Both the position numbers and the translations under genes were made by a program. Shown one piece after another: positions 1 to 8,774 of a DNA stretch of 56,646 nt. The stretch covers positions 1 to 56,646 of the forward strand of contig JAUNKK010000011.1 in the NCBI GenBank assembly GCA_030532825.1, written 5' to 3'. The first letter of the stretch is position 1. The number at the start of each line of letters is the position of its first letter. The DNA comes from Propionibacteriaceae bacterium. GTDB taxonomy: Bacteria; Actinomycetota; Actinomycetes; Propionibacteriales; Propionibacteriaceae. The notes below the pieces were generated by a model that saw only the letters and a program-made list of their open reading frames with translations, was not told the DNA's origin and searched no databases.

Positions 1-7
1 AAACCTG

Positions 8-55
8 TGAAGCACAAACCCCCACCACACGGGGACTTGACAATGAGGCACCACG
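8..55. repeat. 48-bp dispersed imperfect repeat, copy 1
   Basis: This stretch aligns without gaps to 32196-32243 with 38 of 48 bases identical by eye. It lies upstream of the LacI-type gene, and the other copy lies in the decayed region before cysS. In both places a segment encoding the motif DITGEVIS follows downstream, 0.2-1.6 kb away. It could be the end of a lost mobile element or a conserved leader of a gene family. Nothing in the repeat itself shows which. Confidence 0.55.
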
Positions 56-175
56 GCTATCAGGGGAAAATCCGCTTCCTTCGCGAGAAGTTGAGGCTTT
101 AAATAGCGACGATGCCATATGCTCAATCCGGAGCAGGCCCCGGCGGCCTACTGGGTGCTGCGCTATCGTCGCGCC

Positions 176-1207
176 ATGGGAATAGGACGCACCGGCCGCG
201 ACGCCCCGTCAATCGCCGACGTGGCCCGGCTCGCGGGGGTGTCCGAACAAACCGTCTCGCGCGTCTCGCGCGGCTCCGACAAGGTGCGCCCCAGTACTCG
301 CGACAGCGTGCTACGCGCAATGCAGCAGTTGGGCTACGCTCCCAACCGCGCCGCCCGCACGCTCCGCAGCGGATCATTGAACGTGATTGGGGTGCTCACC
401 CAAAGCATCCAGCGCACCGGCGAGTCCCGCACCACCAATGGCGTGCTGGAGGCCGCCAGCCGGGTTGGCTATGCCGTCTGCCTGGTGCAGGTTCCCCATC
501 CTGAAAGCGCAGCGGTCCGGGAAGCCGTGCTGCGGCTGTCGAACCAAGCCATCGACGGGCTGGTCATCGTCCAGTCCGGACGGGCTACGCACACCCAACT
601 CGGGCTGCCTGTCGGGCTGCCGGTGGCCTCCTCAGATTCAGCGCTCGTGGGGCACTACCCGTCCGCCTCGGCGGACCAGGTATCCGGCGTACGGGCAGCC
701 GTGGCGCACCTCCTCGATTTGGGACACACCACCGTGCACCACATCACCGGCCCCGATGATTCCCAGTCGGCGCTCATTCGCGCCGCGGCCTGGCGCCGAC
801 GGCTGGAGGAGGCCGGAATCCCAGCACCACCGCCCATCCCGGGCGGCTGGGAGGCCAGCGACGGATACCGCGCCGGGCAGCAAATCGCCAAAGACCAGGA
901 CGTCACGGCCGTCTTCTGCGCCAACGACGAGGTAGCTCTCGGTCTGATCCGCGCGCTCCACGAGCACGGCCGACGGGTGCCCGACGACATTTCCGTGGTC
1001 GGCTTCGACGGGCTCCCGCTGGGCGAATACGCCTTCCCACCCTTGACCACCGTCTACCAGGACTTTCACCGCGCAGGCGAAGCCATGGTGGAGTTGATCG
1101 TGGATCAGTTGGAGGGAAGCAGTTCGGGCGGCACCGGCCAGATCGTGATCCCCACTGAACTCATCGTGCGCGGCAGCACCGCGCCACGCCCAACGGGGCA
1201 AGGGTGA
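176..1207 (+). CDS. LacI-family transcriptional regulator
   Basis: This is a DNA-binding repressor or activator of the LacI/GalR family, most often a sugar-responsive regulator of a transport or catabolic operon. The N-terminal helix-turn-helix and hinge are clear (SIADVARLAGVSEQTVSRVS, about residues 11-30, then a hinge ending PNRAARTLRSG). A periplasmic-binding-protein-like effector domain follows (DDISVVGFDGLPLGEYAFPP near the end is typical). The total of about 343 residues is normal for the family. I chose ATG 176 because it places the HTH about 10 residues from the start; an in-frame ATG at 119 would add 19 atypical residues. No sugar operon is visible downstream, so its target is unknown. 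Confidence 0.93.
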   Translation: MGIGRTGRDAPSIADVARLAGVSEQTVSRVSRGSDKVRPSTRDSVLRAMQQLGYAPNRAARTLRSGSLNVIGVLTQSIQRTGESRTTNGVLEAASRVGYAVCLVQVPHPESAAVREAVLRLSNQAIDGLVIVQSGRATHTQLGLPVGLPVASSDSALVGHYPSASADQVSGVRAAVAHLLDLGHTTVHHITGPDDSQSALIRAAAWRRRLEEAGIPAPPPIPGGWEASDGYRAGQQIAKDQDVTAVFCANDEVALGLIRALHEHGRRVPDDISVVGFDGLPLGEYAFPPLTTVYQDFHRAGEAMVELIVDQLEGSSSGGTGQIVIPTELIVRGSTAPRPTGQG

Positions 1208-1267
1208 CGTTCGGGATCCCTAGGCCTACTGCACGGTCAACGCGGCCCCGGCACTCAGCCACCGCAC

Positions 1268-1543
1268 ATGGTCCGGCTACTTGCAGCTACCGGGTTAGTC
1301 CGCCGTCACCCCGTCGATCACTTCGCCCATGACGACAGAGACCGTTCACCCATCACGGAGTTCACCACCCTGGCCATCAGTGCAGAACACCTGACGCTGT
1401 TCGTGCTCTCCTTAGCCGGATGGTGGGCAACGGTACCGCAGGTCGCCCGAATGCTCTGTGGCCCATCAACAGATCAGGAGCACAAACAGCGCAGGGCTGC
1501 TGTGGTTGAGGCTGCCAGAAGGTTGGCCGCCATCACACCCTGA
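1268..1543 (+). CDS. Short hypothetical protein
   Basis: An open frame of 91 codons lies between the LacI-type gene and the coupled pair at 1584. I do not recognise the product. It has one moderately hydrophobic segment near the middle (LTLFVLSLAGWWATVP) and a basic, Ala/Arg-rich C-terminal helix. No convincing ribosome binding site is visible. It may be a remnant or a chance frame in GC-rich DNA. The rest of the 1208-1583 interval shows nothing else. Confidence 0.25.
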   Translation: MVRLLAATGLVRRHPVDHFAHDDRDRSPITEFTTLAISAEHLTLFVLSLAGWWATVPQVARMLCGPSTDQEHKQRRAAVVEAARRLAAITP

Positions 1544-1583
1544 GCCATTCCTGGGCTAGGCAGCATCTCAATCCCGATAGTCG

Positions 1584-1997
1584 GTGGCGCTGCCCCGCTC
1601 TCTCGGCGGGCCCGCGGACCTACGCAAACGCATGGCCTACCGCGGTCCGTGGCAGTGGCGGGCGGAAGACATAACTGGGGAGGTGATCTCCGCGGCGGAG
1701 ACTGACCAAGTCCCTGGCATCAGGCTTGCGCTTGCCGCCGTCACAAAAACGTCAGACCCCCTCGATATGCTCTTCCCAACTCGATTCCAAGGGGGATTCT
1801 GCATGGGTGCGCTGCTACCAGGGCCACAGGCGCAACACCTGTGCGACGGTATCCCGTTCGATCTGGTGTGGGAGCAAACGCGGATTGCGGTGCAGCTGGT
1901 CCCGTCTCCCGAGACCGTGTCGCTGCCCGGCTGGCGGGTAGTTCCGCCTGAGGCAGATCTGATCGTCGCCGCGTGGAAGGAGCATCAGGGTGGCTGA
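1584..1997 (+). CDS. Uncharacterised protein coupled to the helicase gene
   Basis: A protein of up to 137 residues whose stop codon overlaps the helicase start at 1990 by 8 nt, so the two are probably translationally coupled and functionally linked. The start is uncertain: the first codon is GTG-like, and an internal ATG at 1632 is an alternative. A segment WRAEDITGEVIS near residues 23-35 recurs in a decayed fragment at about 32.4 kb. The C-terminal part (FDLVWEQTRIAVQL, then GWRVVPPEADLIVAAW) resembles the core strands of a nuclease-like fold, but I see no complete catalytic motif. The function is not recognised. It may be the surviving end of a larger protein. Confidence 0.5.
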   Translation: MALPRSLGGPADLRKRMAYRGPWQWRAEDITGEVISAAETDQVPGIRLALAAVTKTSDPLDMLFPTRFQGGFCMGALLPGPQAQHLCDGIPFDLVWEQTRIAVQLVPSPETVSLPGWRVVPPEADLIVAAWKEHQGG

Positions 1998-4230
1998 GAG
2001 CACGATCATCCTAACGAAACAGCATGACGCACTCGACGGGAGCGTCAAGCAGAAGGTCATGACCTTCCTGGAGAAGCTGGCTGCGGACGACGCCGCCCCG
2101 GGACTCCACATTGAGCCGGTTCGCAACGCCGCCGATCCGCGGACCCGGACCGGCCGGGTCGACCTCAACTACCGGGCCCTGCTGTTCAAGCTGACCGGGG
2201 AGACCACCACCTACGTCCTGCACGGGGTGTATCCGCATGACCAGGCCTACGAGAAGGCGCAGATAACCCGGCTGCGCGTCAACCCCGTCAACGGCATCAC
2301 GGACTTCACCACCGTGGCAGCCGAAAGCCCAGCCTCATATGTGGCCCCCGCGGCCAGCACATTCCAGGCGCCCGGCCCTGCGCCACTCATTCCGTTCAGC
2401 GCCGAAGACCTCGTTGTCTCTCTCGGGATTCCGCCGGAGGTCGCCCGCATCGCGGTCCGGCTGACGAGCCAGCAAACCATGCAGGACTTCGCCTGCAAGT
2501 TGCCCGAATGGCAGGGGCTGGCGCTGCTGATGCTGGCGGACGGCGAATCAATCACCGGTGTGGGCAAGGAACTCATGATCCTGAACGCCGAACGCCCGGA
2601 TTCGCAGCAGATCGAGGCCGCGTTCGAGAAAGCCGAAAAGGCATTCGAGAAATCCGAGCAGCCCGAGTTGTTCTCTGATCAAGACCTCCTCGACGGCTTC
2701 GATAAGCCTGGCGCCCAGATGGGGTTCGCGAAGCTGGCGGGGGCCGACGAACTGCGTCGCGTCATCCTGGACAACGACTTCTCGGCTTGGCGGGTGTTCC
2801 TCCATCCGCAGCAACGCAAATGGGTGCATCGCGACCGGCGCGGTAGCTTCCGGCTGGGCGGTGGCGCGGGGACCGGCAAGACGGTCGTCGTGGTGCATCG
2901 CGGCCGTTGGCTCGCTCAGCAGCACCCTGGCGTCTCGGTGCTGCTGACCACGTTCAACACCAACATCGCTGCCGAACTGGATCGCAGCCTCACCAGTCTC
3001 GACCCGAAGCTGCCGCGCGCCGACGCGGCGGGGAGGCCCGGCGTCTATGTCAAGGGCATTGATGCGTTGGCCAGCGAGATCCTGCGACTGGCTGGGGCGA
3101 ACATTGCGCGGGCGTGCGCCGAGGTGCTGGGCAAGGGTCGCAGCGCCGTGCAGCACCGCACCGCGCGCGGGGCTTGGCGGGAGGCTATCGAGACGGCTGG
3201 TCACGGCCTGCCGGAGCTATTGCGGCGTGACGTGTTCCTCCAGTCGGAGTACGAGACGGTGATCCTGCCGGAACGCATCACTAGCGAACAGGAGTACCTG
3301 CGGGCGCCTCGTCGGGGACGCGGAGTGCGGCTCAGCCGGGCAGACCGCCGGGCGGTGTGGGCCGTGGTGTCGGCGTACCGGGCCGCGGCGCTACAAAACG
3401 ACACCGTGGACTTCGCGGAGGCGGCCATGATTGCCGCCGTCCACTTGGAGAACACCCGGCAGGTCCAGTTCCGGCACGTGCTCGTCGATGAGGGCCAGGA
3501 CTTCAAACCCTGTCACTGGCGGCTGGTGCGTGCCCTCACGCCGTCGCAGGACAACGACATCTTCATCGTTGAGGATTCACACCAGCGCATCTACGGGCAG
3601 AAGGTGGTGCTGTCGCATCACGGCATTGACATCCGTGGCCGGGCCGCCAGGCTTCGGCTGAGCTACCGCACTACTGCGCAGAACCTGGAACTTGCGGTGC
3701 GGATTCTGGAGGGCCACACGTTCGTCGACTCGCAGGGCAACGAGGACCCCCTCGACGGGTACCTGGCGGCTCGCACTGGTCCTCAGCCGCGGGTGAAACG
3801 CTTTGGTTCCCTCGCCGATGAACTCGCTTTCGCGGCGGAGATCCTGAGGGGCTGGCTCAAGGAGGGAACCGCCCCAGAGGCCCTCGCGGTGCTCGTGCGC
3901 GACACGACCACCCGTACGCGGGTGGTCGACGGCCTAGCCGAGCGCGGCGTGACGGTGCGGCCTCTTGACAAGGGCGTGCCCCAACCGGGGCCCCCTGTAG
4001 CGCTGACGATGCACCGCGCGAAGGGCACCGAGTTCACGAAGATCCTCGTGTTCGGCCTCTCCGCCACCTCCATCCCGATGGGTTTAGAAGCCTATGACTA
4101 CGACGAGGCGGAGCATAAGGATGCCATGCTGCGGGAACGCTCGTTGCTGTACGTCGCTGCTTCCCGGGCCCGGGACGAGTTGGTGATCACCTACAGCGGA
4201 GAACCCAGCGAACTCTTGCCACGGCATTAG
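1990..4230 (+). CDS. UvrD/Rep-like SF1 helicase with RelE-like N-terminal domain
   Basis: An ATP-dependent superfamily 1A helicase of 746 residues, predicted to act on DNA. Motifs are in order: Walker A GGGAGTGKT (about residue 291), motif II VDEGQDF (about 498), LSYRTTAQ (about 556), TMHRAKGTEF (about 672) and motif VI LLYVAASRARDEL (about 718). The first 100 residues look like a ParE/RelE-type toxin fold (YRALLFKLTGETTTYVLHGV, then HDQAYEKA), without obvious catalytic residues. GTG 1990 is chosen because it overlaps the upstream stop. Such compact UvrD-like proteins with an accessory N-terminal domain occur in defence islands, but a defence role here is inference. A hairpin at 4252 follows. 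Confidence 0.9.
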   Translation: MAESTIILTKQHDALDGSVKQKVMTFLEKLAADDAAPGLHIEPVRNAADPRTRTGRVDLNYRALLFKLTGETTTYVLHGVYPHDQAYEKAQITRLRVNPVNGITDFTTVAAESPASYVAPAASTFQAPGPAPLIPFSAEDLVVSLGIPPEVARIAVRLTSQQTMQDFACKLPEWQGLALLMLADGESITGVGKELMILNAERPDSQQIEAAFEKAEKAFEKSEQPELFSDQDLLDGFDKPGAQMGFAKLAGADELRRVILDNDFSAWRVFLHPQQRKWVHRDRRGSFRLGGGAGTGKTVVVVHRGRWLAQQHPGVSVLLTTFNTNIAAELDRSLTSLDPKLPRADAAGRPGVYVKGIDALASEILRLAGANIARACAEVLGKGRSAVQHRTARGAWREAIETAGHGLPELLRRDVFLQSEYETVILPERITSEQEYLRAPRRGRGVRLSRADRRAVWAVVSAYRAAALQNDTVDFAEAAMIAAVHLENTRQVQFRHVLVDEGQDFKPCHWRLVRALTPSQDNDIFIVEDSHQRIYGQKVVLSHHGIDIRGRAARLRLSYRTTAQNLELAVRILEGHTFVDSQGNEDPLDGYLAARTGPQPRVKRFGSLADELAFAAEILRGWLKEGTAPEALAVLVRDTTTRTRVVDGLAERGVTVRPLDKGVPQPGPPVALTMHRAKGTEFTKILVFGLSATSIPMGLEAYDYDEAEHKDAMLRERSLLYVAASRARDELVITYSGEPSELLPRH

Positions 4231-4251
4231 GCACCGAACCGAAGGACGACG

Positions 4252-4293
4252 GGCGCGCGGCACTGGTGCTTCATGCCAGTGTCCCGACGCGCC
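4252..4293 (+). terminator. Terminator-like hairpin after the helicase
   Basis: A two-part stem lies 20 nt after the helicase stop. The outer arms GGCGCG (4252-4257) and CGCGCC (4288-4293) flank the inner arms CACTGG (4261-4266) and CCAGTG (4276-4281). No long T run follows, as is usual in high-GC actinobacteria. Confidence 0.55.
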
Positions 4294-4349
4294 ATTTCGG
4301 GGTGGCGATAGCCGTCACCACCCAAGGCCCCGCAATTCTCCGTTAGAAC

Positions 4350-4387
4350 TGACTCCCAACTTCAGGTAAAGCAGTAAACTGTAGTTC
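4350..4387 (+). promoter_or_regulatory. Leaderless promoter of the DUF4032 gene
   Basis: TAAACT at 4375-4380 fits an actinobacterial -10 hexamer and sits 7 nt before the GTG start at 4388. No Shine-Dalgarno sequence is present. Transcription would start at or next to the initiation codon. Confidence 0.5.
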
Positions 4388-5758
4388 GTGCCCAGGTTTC
4401 TAGCCGCTAAGCCGGATGCAGCGTTGATCCGTCTCCCGTGGAATACACCCCTTGAGGCGTGGCCCACGCAGTATCTGGTTGCACTGCCCCGCGGCATCTC
4501 TCGGCACGTGGTGCGTTTCCTCCAGGTGGGCGATGAGATCCTGGCGGCCAAAGAAATCCTGGAAGAGGTGGCGGTACACGAATACCGGCAGCTCACCGAA
4601 CTGCGACGCCTCGGTGTTCCCAGCGTCGAGCCCGTCGGCGTGGTACTCGGCCGCCAGGACCCCGACGGGCATCCGCTGGACCCGATCCTGTTGACCCGGC
4701 ATCTACCGTTCTCCCTGCCGTATCGCGCCCTGTTCTACTCCGGCGTGAAACTCGACACCGTCAACCGCCTTCTGGATGCTATGGTGGCCCTGTTCGCGCG
4801 GCTCCATCTGTCCGGCTTCTACTGGGGGGATGTATCGCTGTCGAACATCCTGTTCCGGCGCGACGCCGGCGAGTTCGCCGCCTACCTCGTCGACGCCGAA
4901 ACCGGCGAGGTGCACCCGCAGATCACCAACGGTCAGCGCGCCCACGATCTGCAGATCGCCCGCACCAACCTGTTCGGCGAGTTCTGCGACCTGGAGGCGG
5001 GCGGGATGCTCGACCCGTCTCTGGACCCGCAGTGGCTGGTCGACACCATTGAGGAGCGCTACCACAACCTGTGGGCGGAGTTAACGGGCGTCGAGGAGTT
5101 CAGCGATTCCGAGATGTATCGCCTGGAAGGTCGTGTGCGACGCCTCAACGCGCTTGGCTTCGACGTCGCCGAGATTGATGTGCAGACCTCCCCCGACGGC
5201 CGCACCATCCGGATGCAGCCGAAGGTCGTGGAGGCGGGGCATCACGCCCGGCGCCTCATGCGCCTCACCGGCATCGACGCGGAGGAGCACCAGGCCCGGC
5301 GTCTCCTCAACGACATGGACACGTTCCGTGCCAAACTGCCCGGGAACCTGACGGAGGCCGTCGCCGCCCACAAATGGCTGATGGAGGTCTTCGAGCCGGC
5401 GGTCAATCGAATCCCGCAGCATCTGCAGACCAAACGCGAACCGGCGCAGTTCTATCACGAACTCCTCGACTACCGCTGGTACCAGTCGCAGCGCGAAAAC
5501 CGCGAGGTCTCAACGGAGGAGGCGGCCGCCGGCTATATCGCCGACGTCCTGTCCACCCTCCCCGATGAGCACATGAGCAACGTTGAGCCCGTCGGCCAAG
5601 AACTGGTCAACAAGTACGACCCGTCGCAGGGTTTCGTCGACGAGGAGTACGAAAAGCCGTACGACCCGTGGGAGGACGAGGCCAACGACCCCGCGACCCC
5701 CGTCTCCTTCGGCTTCGACATCGAGGCGCTGCGGGCGAAAGCCGCCAAAGCGCACTAG
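4388..5758 (+). CDS. DUF4032 family protein with kinase-like fold
   Basis: A 456-residue cytoplasmic protein of the actinobacterial DUF4032 family, related to lipopolysaccharide-kinase-type folds. The kinase-like signs are EEVAVHEYRQLTELRRLGV, a catalytic-loop-like stretch GFYWGDVSLSNILFRRD (about residues 145-161) and YLVDAETGE, which takes the place of a DFG motif. The remaining C-terminal half is the family-specific region. GTG 4388 follows a -10 hexamer at leaderless distance. The substrate is not known from sequence. The gene stands alone between the helicase and the convergent Sir2 gene. Confidence 0.85.
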   Translation: MPRFLAAKPDAALIRLPWNTPLEAWPTQYLVALPRGISRHVVRFLQVGDEILAAKEILEEVAVHEYRQLTELRRLGVPSVEPVGVVLGRQDPDGHPLDPILLTRHLPFSLPYRALFYSGVKLDTVNRLLDAMVALFARLHLSGFYWGDVSLSNILFRRDAGEFAAYLVDAETGEVHPQITNGQRAHDLQIARTNLFGEFCDLEAGGMLDPSLDPQWLVDTIEERYHNLWAELTGVEEFSDSEMYRLEGRVRRLNALGFDVAEIDVQTSPDGRTIRMQPKVVEAGHHARRLMRLTGIDAEEHQARRLLNDMDTFRAKLPGNLTEAVAAHKWLMEVFEPAVNRIPQHLQTKREPAQFYHELLDYRWYQSQRENREVSTEEAAAGYIADVLSTLPDEHMSNVEPVGQELVNKYDPSQGFVDEEYEKPYDPWEDEANDPATPVSFGFDIEALRAKAAKAH

Positions 5759-5804
5759 GTCCCCAGAGCGCAACAGCCCCGGCCGAATCAGCCTGCTGTG
5801 GCGC

Positions 5805-6722
5805 TCACCTCACCCAGCGCGGCAGAATGTCCTCCAACCGACCGTGGATCCGCAGCGTCGCTAGGTCATCGCCGCGCGTGGGCCCGTCGCCGACGATCAC
5901 GACCTCCTTATCCTCCTTCACTGCGCGACGCACGAAACGCAGCCCACTCATCACCGTCAAGCTGGAGCCCAGCACCAGCAGGGCGTCGGCCGCGTCAAAC
6001 AACTCGCTGGCGGCATCGAATACCTCCCGCCGAACGTTCTCGCCGAAGTAGACGACGTCAGGCTTCAGCAGCCCGCCGCAGACGACGCAGTCCGGGTATG
6101 CGAAGTCGGCTAGGCCCTCGACCTCAGCATCTCCGTCTGGCGCTATCCGGGCCTGCTCGGAAAGCTCGGCGATCCGGGTCGCCACGGCAGGGTTCAACTC
6201 CAGCAGGCGAGACTGCAGCGTCGCGCGGTCGGAGAGCGCGCCACAGCCCAGGCAGACGACTCTCGCCAGGTTGCCGTGCAGGTCGACGACGGGCGCAGAC
6301 CCGGCCGCCTGGTGCAGCCCATCGACGTTCTGGGTGACCACGCCGGTCAACGGCGTGACCCGTCCCAGCTCCGCCAGCATTCGATGGGCAAGACCTGGAC
6401 GGGCCGCCTCAAACCAGCCCCAACCCACCGTCGACCGCACCCAGTAGCGCCGTCGGCTGAAGTCCGAGCCGATGAACTCCTGATAGGTCATGGGCGCGCG
6501 GGGCACCGAGTCGCGGCCACGATAGTCCGGCAGTCCGGAGCCTGTTGACATCCCGGCGCCGGTGAGAACGAGGGTGGGGCGGCCTCGGAAGATATCGAAG
6601 GCGGCGTCGAGATCCTCGTCAGGAGATATCCGGCCATATCCGCCCTCGACGGGCCCCCACGCGGTCACGCGCCTACCCGTTGCGGAGCGGAACCATCCGC
6701 CGACATCACCCACATTCGTCAC
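5805..6722 (-). CDS. Sir2-family NAD-dependent protein deacylase
   Basis: A sirtuin of about 305 residues that would remove acyl groups from lysine using NAD+. The family motifs are complete: GAGMSTGSGLPDYRG for NAD binding, TQNVDGLHQAAGS, catalytic His in DLHGNLARVVCLGCGA, and zinc cysteines in CLGC and CVVC. GTG at 6722 is preferred. A longer frame runs to 6905, but its extra 61 residues look non-coding and would cross the start of the divergent membrane-protein gene. It converges on the DUF4032 gene with 46 bp between stops. Confidence 0.9.
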   Translation of the reverse strand: MTNVGDVGGWFRSATGRRVTAWGPVEGGYGRISPDEDLDAAFDIFRGRPTLVLTGAGMSTGSGLPDYRGRDSVPRAPMTYQEFIGSDFSRRRYWVRSTVGWGWFEAARPGLAHRMLAELGRVTPLTGVVTQNVDGLHQAAGSAPVVDLHGNLARVVCLGCGALSDRATLQSRLLELNPAVATRIAELSEQARIAPDGDAEVEGLADFAYPDCVVCGGLLKPDVVYFGENVRREVFDAASELFDAADALLVLGSSLTVMSGLRFVRRAVKEDKEVVIVGDGPTRGDDLATLRIHGRLEDILPRWVR

Positions 6723-6890
6723 GGTTCTAGGGTAGGTCGTCAGGCGTAGGTCTTCCCGCCAACGCAACCGCGACCGGGTGTCCTGCCTGCCCGGACGAAG
6801 CCCTGCTGGCGGCCTGCAACGACTTCGCGATGAATGAAACCTAAGATAGTTTCGATCCCCCTCTCCAGGGCACGGCCCTATATTGATTCC

Positions 6891-7247
6891 ATGAAAGCCT
6901 GGCATCTCTACCTCGCAGCAGCCATTTTATTCGTTACTGGGGTCTGCCTCATCATGGTTAGACACCTCGGCACAGCACCCGAGGTCACATGCGTGGAGGA
7001 TGGGAAGCCCACCTCGGGCTTCTCCATCACCATCGACGGCAAGGAGTGCCCCCTCAGTTCCGAGGATTTCCAGAAGTACTGGGATTGGGATAAAAAGTCT
7101 GCCCTCCCGGTGCGCTGGGCTGGCCTTGGCGTGGTGGCGCTTAGCCTCGGCACGGTAATCGGGGCCGTCGTGGTGCAGGCGAAGGCTCGGAAACGGCGTC
7201 GGCAGGCGCCCCAACCACCCATGCCACCAATGCGCAGCGCAGGTTGA
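6891..7247 (+). CDS. Small membrane protein with two predicted helices
   Basis: A 118-residue protein with a transmembrane segment at about residues 7-24 (LYLAAAILFVTGVCLIMV) and a second at about 77-95 (WAGLGVVALSLGTVIGAVVV). The extracytoplasmic loop between them holds two cysteines, and the C-terminal tail is basic and proline-rich. ATG 6891 directly precedes the first helix. An upstream in-frame ATG at 6834 adds 19 unlikely residues. The family is not recognised. It is divergent from the Sir2 gene. Confidence 0.6.
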   Translation: MKAWHLYLAAAILFVTGVCLIMVRHLGTAPEVTCVEDGKPTSGFSITIDGKECPLSSEDFQKYWDWDKKSALPVRWAGLGVVALSLGTVIGAVVVQAKARKRRRQAPQPPMPPMRSAG

Positions 7248-7405
7248 GCCATACCCTCCCAGATCAACCACGGCGAGCTGAGTGGCGCATCGCCGAGTTC
7301 ACAGGAACCGTTAGCCTGTCCATAACGCCAACTGGTGGGCCGGGCAGGGGCGCAACGGCGCCTACCCTTGCCCCGCCCACCACGATCCTCCAGCACGTCG
7401 CCATT

Positions 7406-7470
7406 GCACTATCTGTGCCGTTAACCCTGCACTATCTGTACCATTAAGCACGTCCCATTTGTATCATCTA
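7406..7470 (+). promoter_or_regulatory. Three direct repeats over the ATPase promoter
   Basis: Copies start at 7406 and 7429 (GCACTATCTGTRCCRTTAA, 17 of 19 bases identical) with a degenerate third copy at 7452-7470 (12 of 19). The 23-bp period puts them on one face of the helix. The third copy contains a -10-like TATCAT (7462-7467), 6 nt before the ATG at 7474, so the boxes cover the promoter. This suggests cooperative, probably autoregulatory, binding. Confidence 0.6.
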
Positions 7471-7473
7471 GAC

Positions 7474-8742
7474 ATGGAATACCTTCCCAGGAGCATTGAC
7501 GCCGTGCTCGACGTCTACCTCCCCGGACTCGCCGCCGTAGCGTTGGAGGGCCCGAAGGGGGTGGGCAAAACTGCCACTGCCGTTCGCCGCGCTCGCACCG
7601 TTTGGAGCCTGGATGACCCTGCCCAGCAGGCGGTGATCGCGGCGCATCCCAACCAGGCACTCAACGACCCGCCGGTCCTCATTGATGAATGGCAGCTGGC
7701 CCCGAGCGTGTGGGACGCAATCCGGCGAGCCGTGGATGGCGACGCGACCCCAGGCTCTTTCCTGCTCGCAGGAAGCGCCACCCCAATCCCCGAGGCTCGA
7801 ATTCACTCAGGAGCAGGCAGAATCGTCTCGTTACGCATGCGCCCGATGGCACTGCAGGAGCGCGGGGTCACTACGCCCACGGTCAGGCTGCGCGACCTCC
7901 TCAGCGGTGATCGCCCGCCCCTCGACGGGGCCACTGACCTGTCGCTGCCCTTTTATGCGGAGCAGATTGCGCGTTCGGGGCTACCCGGCATTTCTGGGCT
8001 ACCGGCGCAACTGCGCCAAGTGCAGCTCGACAGCTATCTGCAGCGCATCGTCAACAAAAAGGTCGAGGGGGTTGGCAATCCGCGGCTGAGACGTCCCGCA
8101 TCAATGGCTGCATGGCTACGTTCGTTCGCTGCGGCGGAGTCAACCACCACGTCTTGGGAGAAGATTCGCGTCTGCGCCGCACCAAACGAATCGGCTGCGC
8201 CCTCGCGGCACACCACCATCAGGTACCGGGATTGGCTGACAAGCCTTTGGCTGCTCGACCCCGTGGACCCCTGGCTGCCTCTTGGCCTCAATCTTGGAGC
8301 ACTAGCCATGAGCCCGCGACATCACCTAGCCGACCCCGCGTTATCGCTGCGGCTGCTGCGCGGCTCAGCGGCGACGCTCCTGCGGGGAAAGGAGGACCAA
8401 GTGCACGTTGGTGTTGCCCCACTATTCGGTCGGCTGTTTGAAGCTCTGGCTACGCTCAGCGTGCGGGTCGCCGCCCAGGAATGCGGGGCCGAGGTCAGCT
8501 ACCTGCGAACCAAACGAGGTGACCGGGAGATCGATCTGATCGTCACCGGCACGGAGGGGGAAGTCATCGCCGCGGAGGTTAAACTGGCCGGGGCAATCGG
8601 CGACGACGACGTGAAGCACCTCATCTGGCTCCAAGACAAACTAGGTAGTTCGCTAGCCGACGCCATCATCCTCACCACCGGTCCACGCGCGTACCGACGT
8701 CCGGATGGAATCGGCGTGGTCCCACTGGCGCTGTTCACCTGA
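7474..8742 (+). CDS. DUF4143-type AAA ATPase
   Basis: A 422-residue ATP-binding protein of the family with an N-terminal AAA domain and a C-terminal DUF4143 region. Walker A is GPKGVGKTATA (about residues 25-35), Walker B is PVLIDEWQ, and a sensor-like stretch SFLLAGSATP follows. Near the C-terminus, REIDLIVTG and VIAAEVKLAG have the spacing of a PD-(D/E)xK nuclease-like core that the family often carries. The biochemical role of these proteins is poorly known. ATG 7474 is chosen over a TTG at 7459 because it sits at leaderless distance from TATCAT. Three promoter repeats suggest tight self-regulation. A second, broken member of the family lies at 24.3-26.9 kb. Confidence 0.88.
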   Translation: MEYLPRSIDAVLDVYLPGLAAVALEGPKGVGKTATAVRRARTVWSLDDPAQQAVIAAHPNQALNDPPVLIDEWQLAPSVWDAIRRAVDGDATPGSFLLAGSATPIPEARIHSGAGRIVSLRMRPMALQERGVTTPTVRLRDLLSGDRPPLDGATDLSLPFYAEQIARSGLPGISGLPAQLRQVQLDSYLQRIVNKKVEGVGNPRLRRPASMAAWLRSFAAAESTTTSWEKIRVCAAPNESAAPSRHTTIRYRDWLTSLWLLDPVDPWLPLGLNLGALAMSPRHHLADPALSLRLLRGSAATLLRGKEDQVHVGVAPLFGRLFEALATLSVRVAAQECGAEVSYLRTKRGDREIDLIVTGTEGEVIAAEVKLAGAIGDDDVKHLIWLQDKLGSSLADAIILTTGPRAYRRPDGIGVVPLALFT

Positions 8743-8774
8743 ACAGGGCTCAAGGCCCCGGACGCTGAACATCC

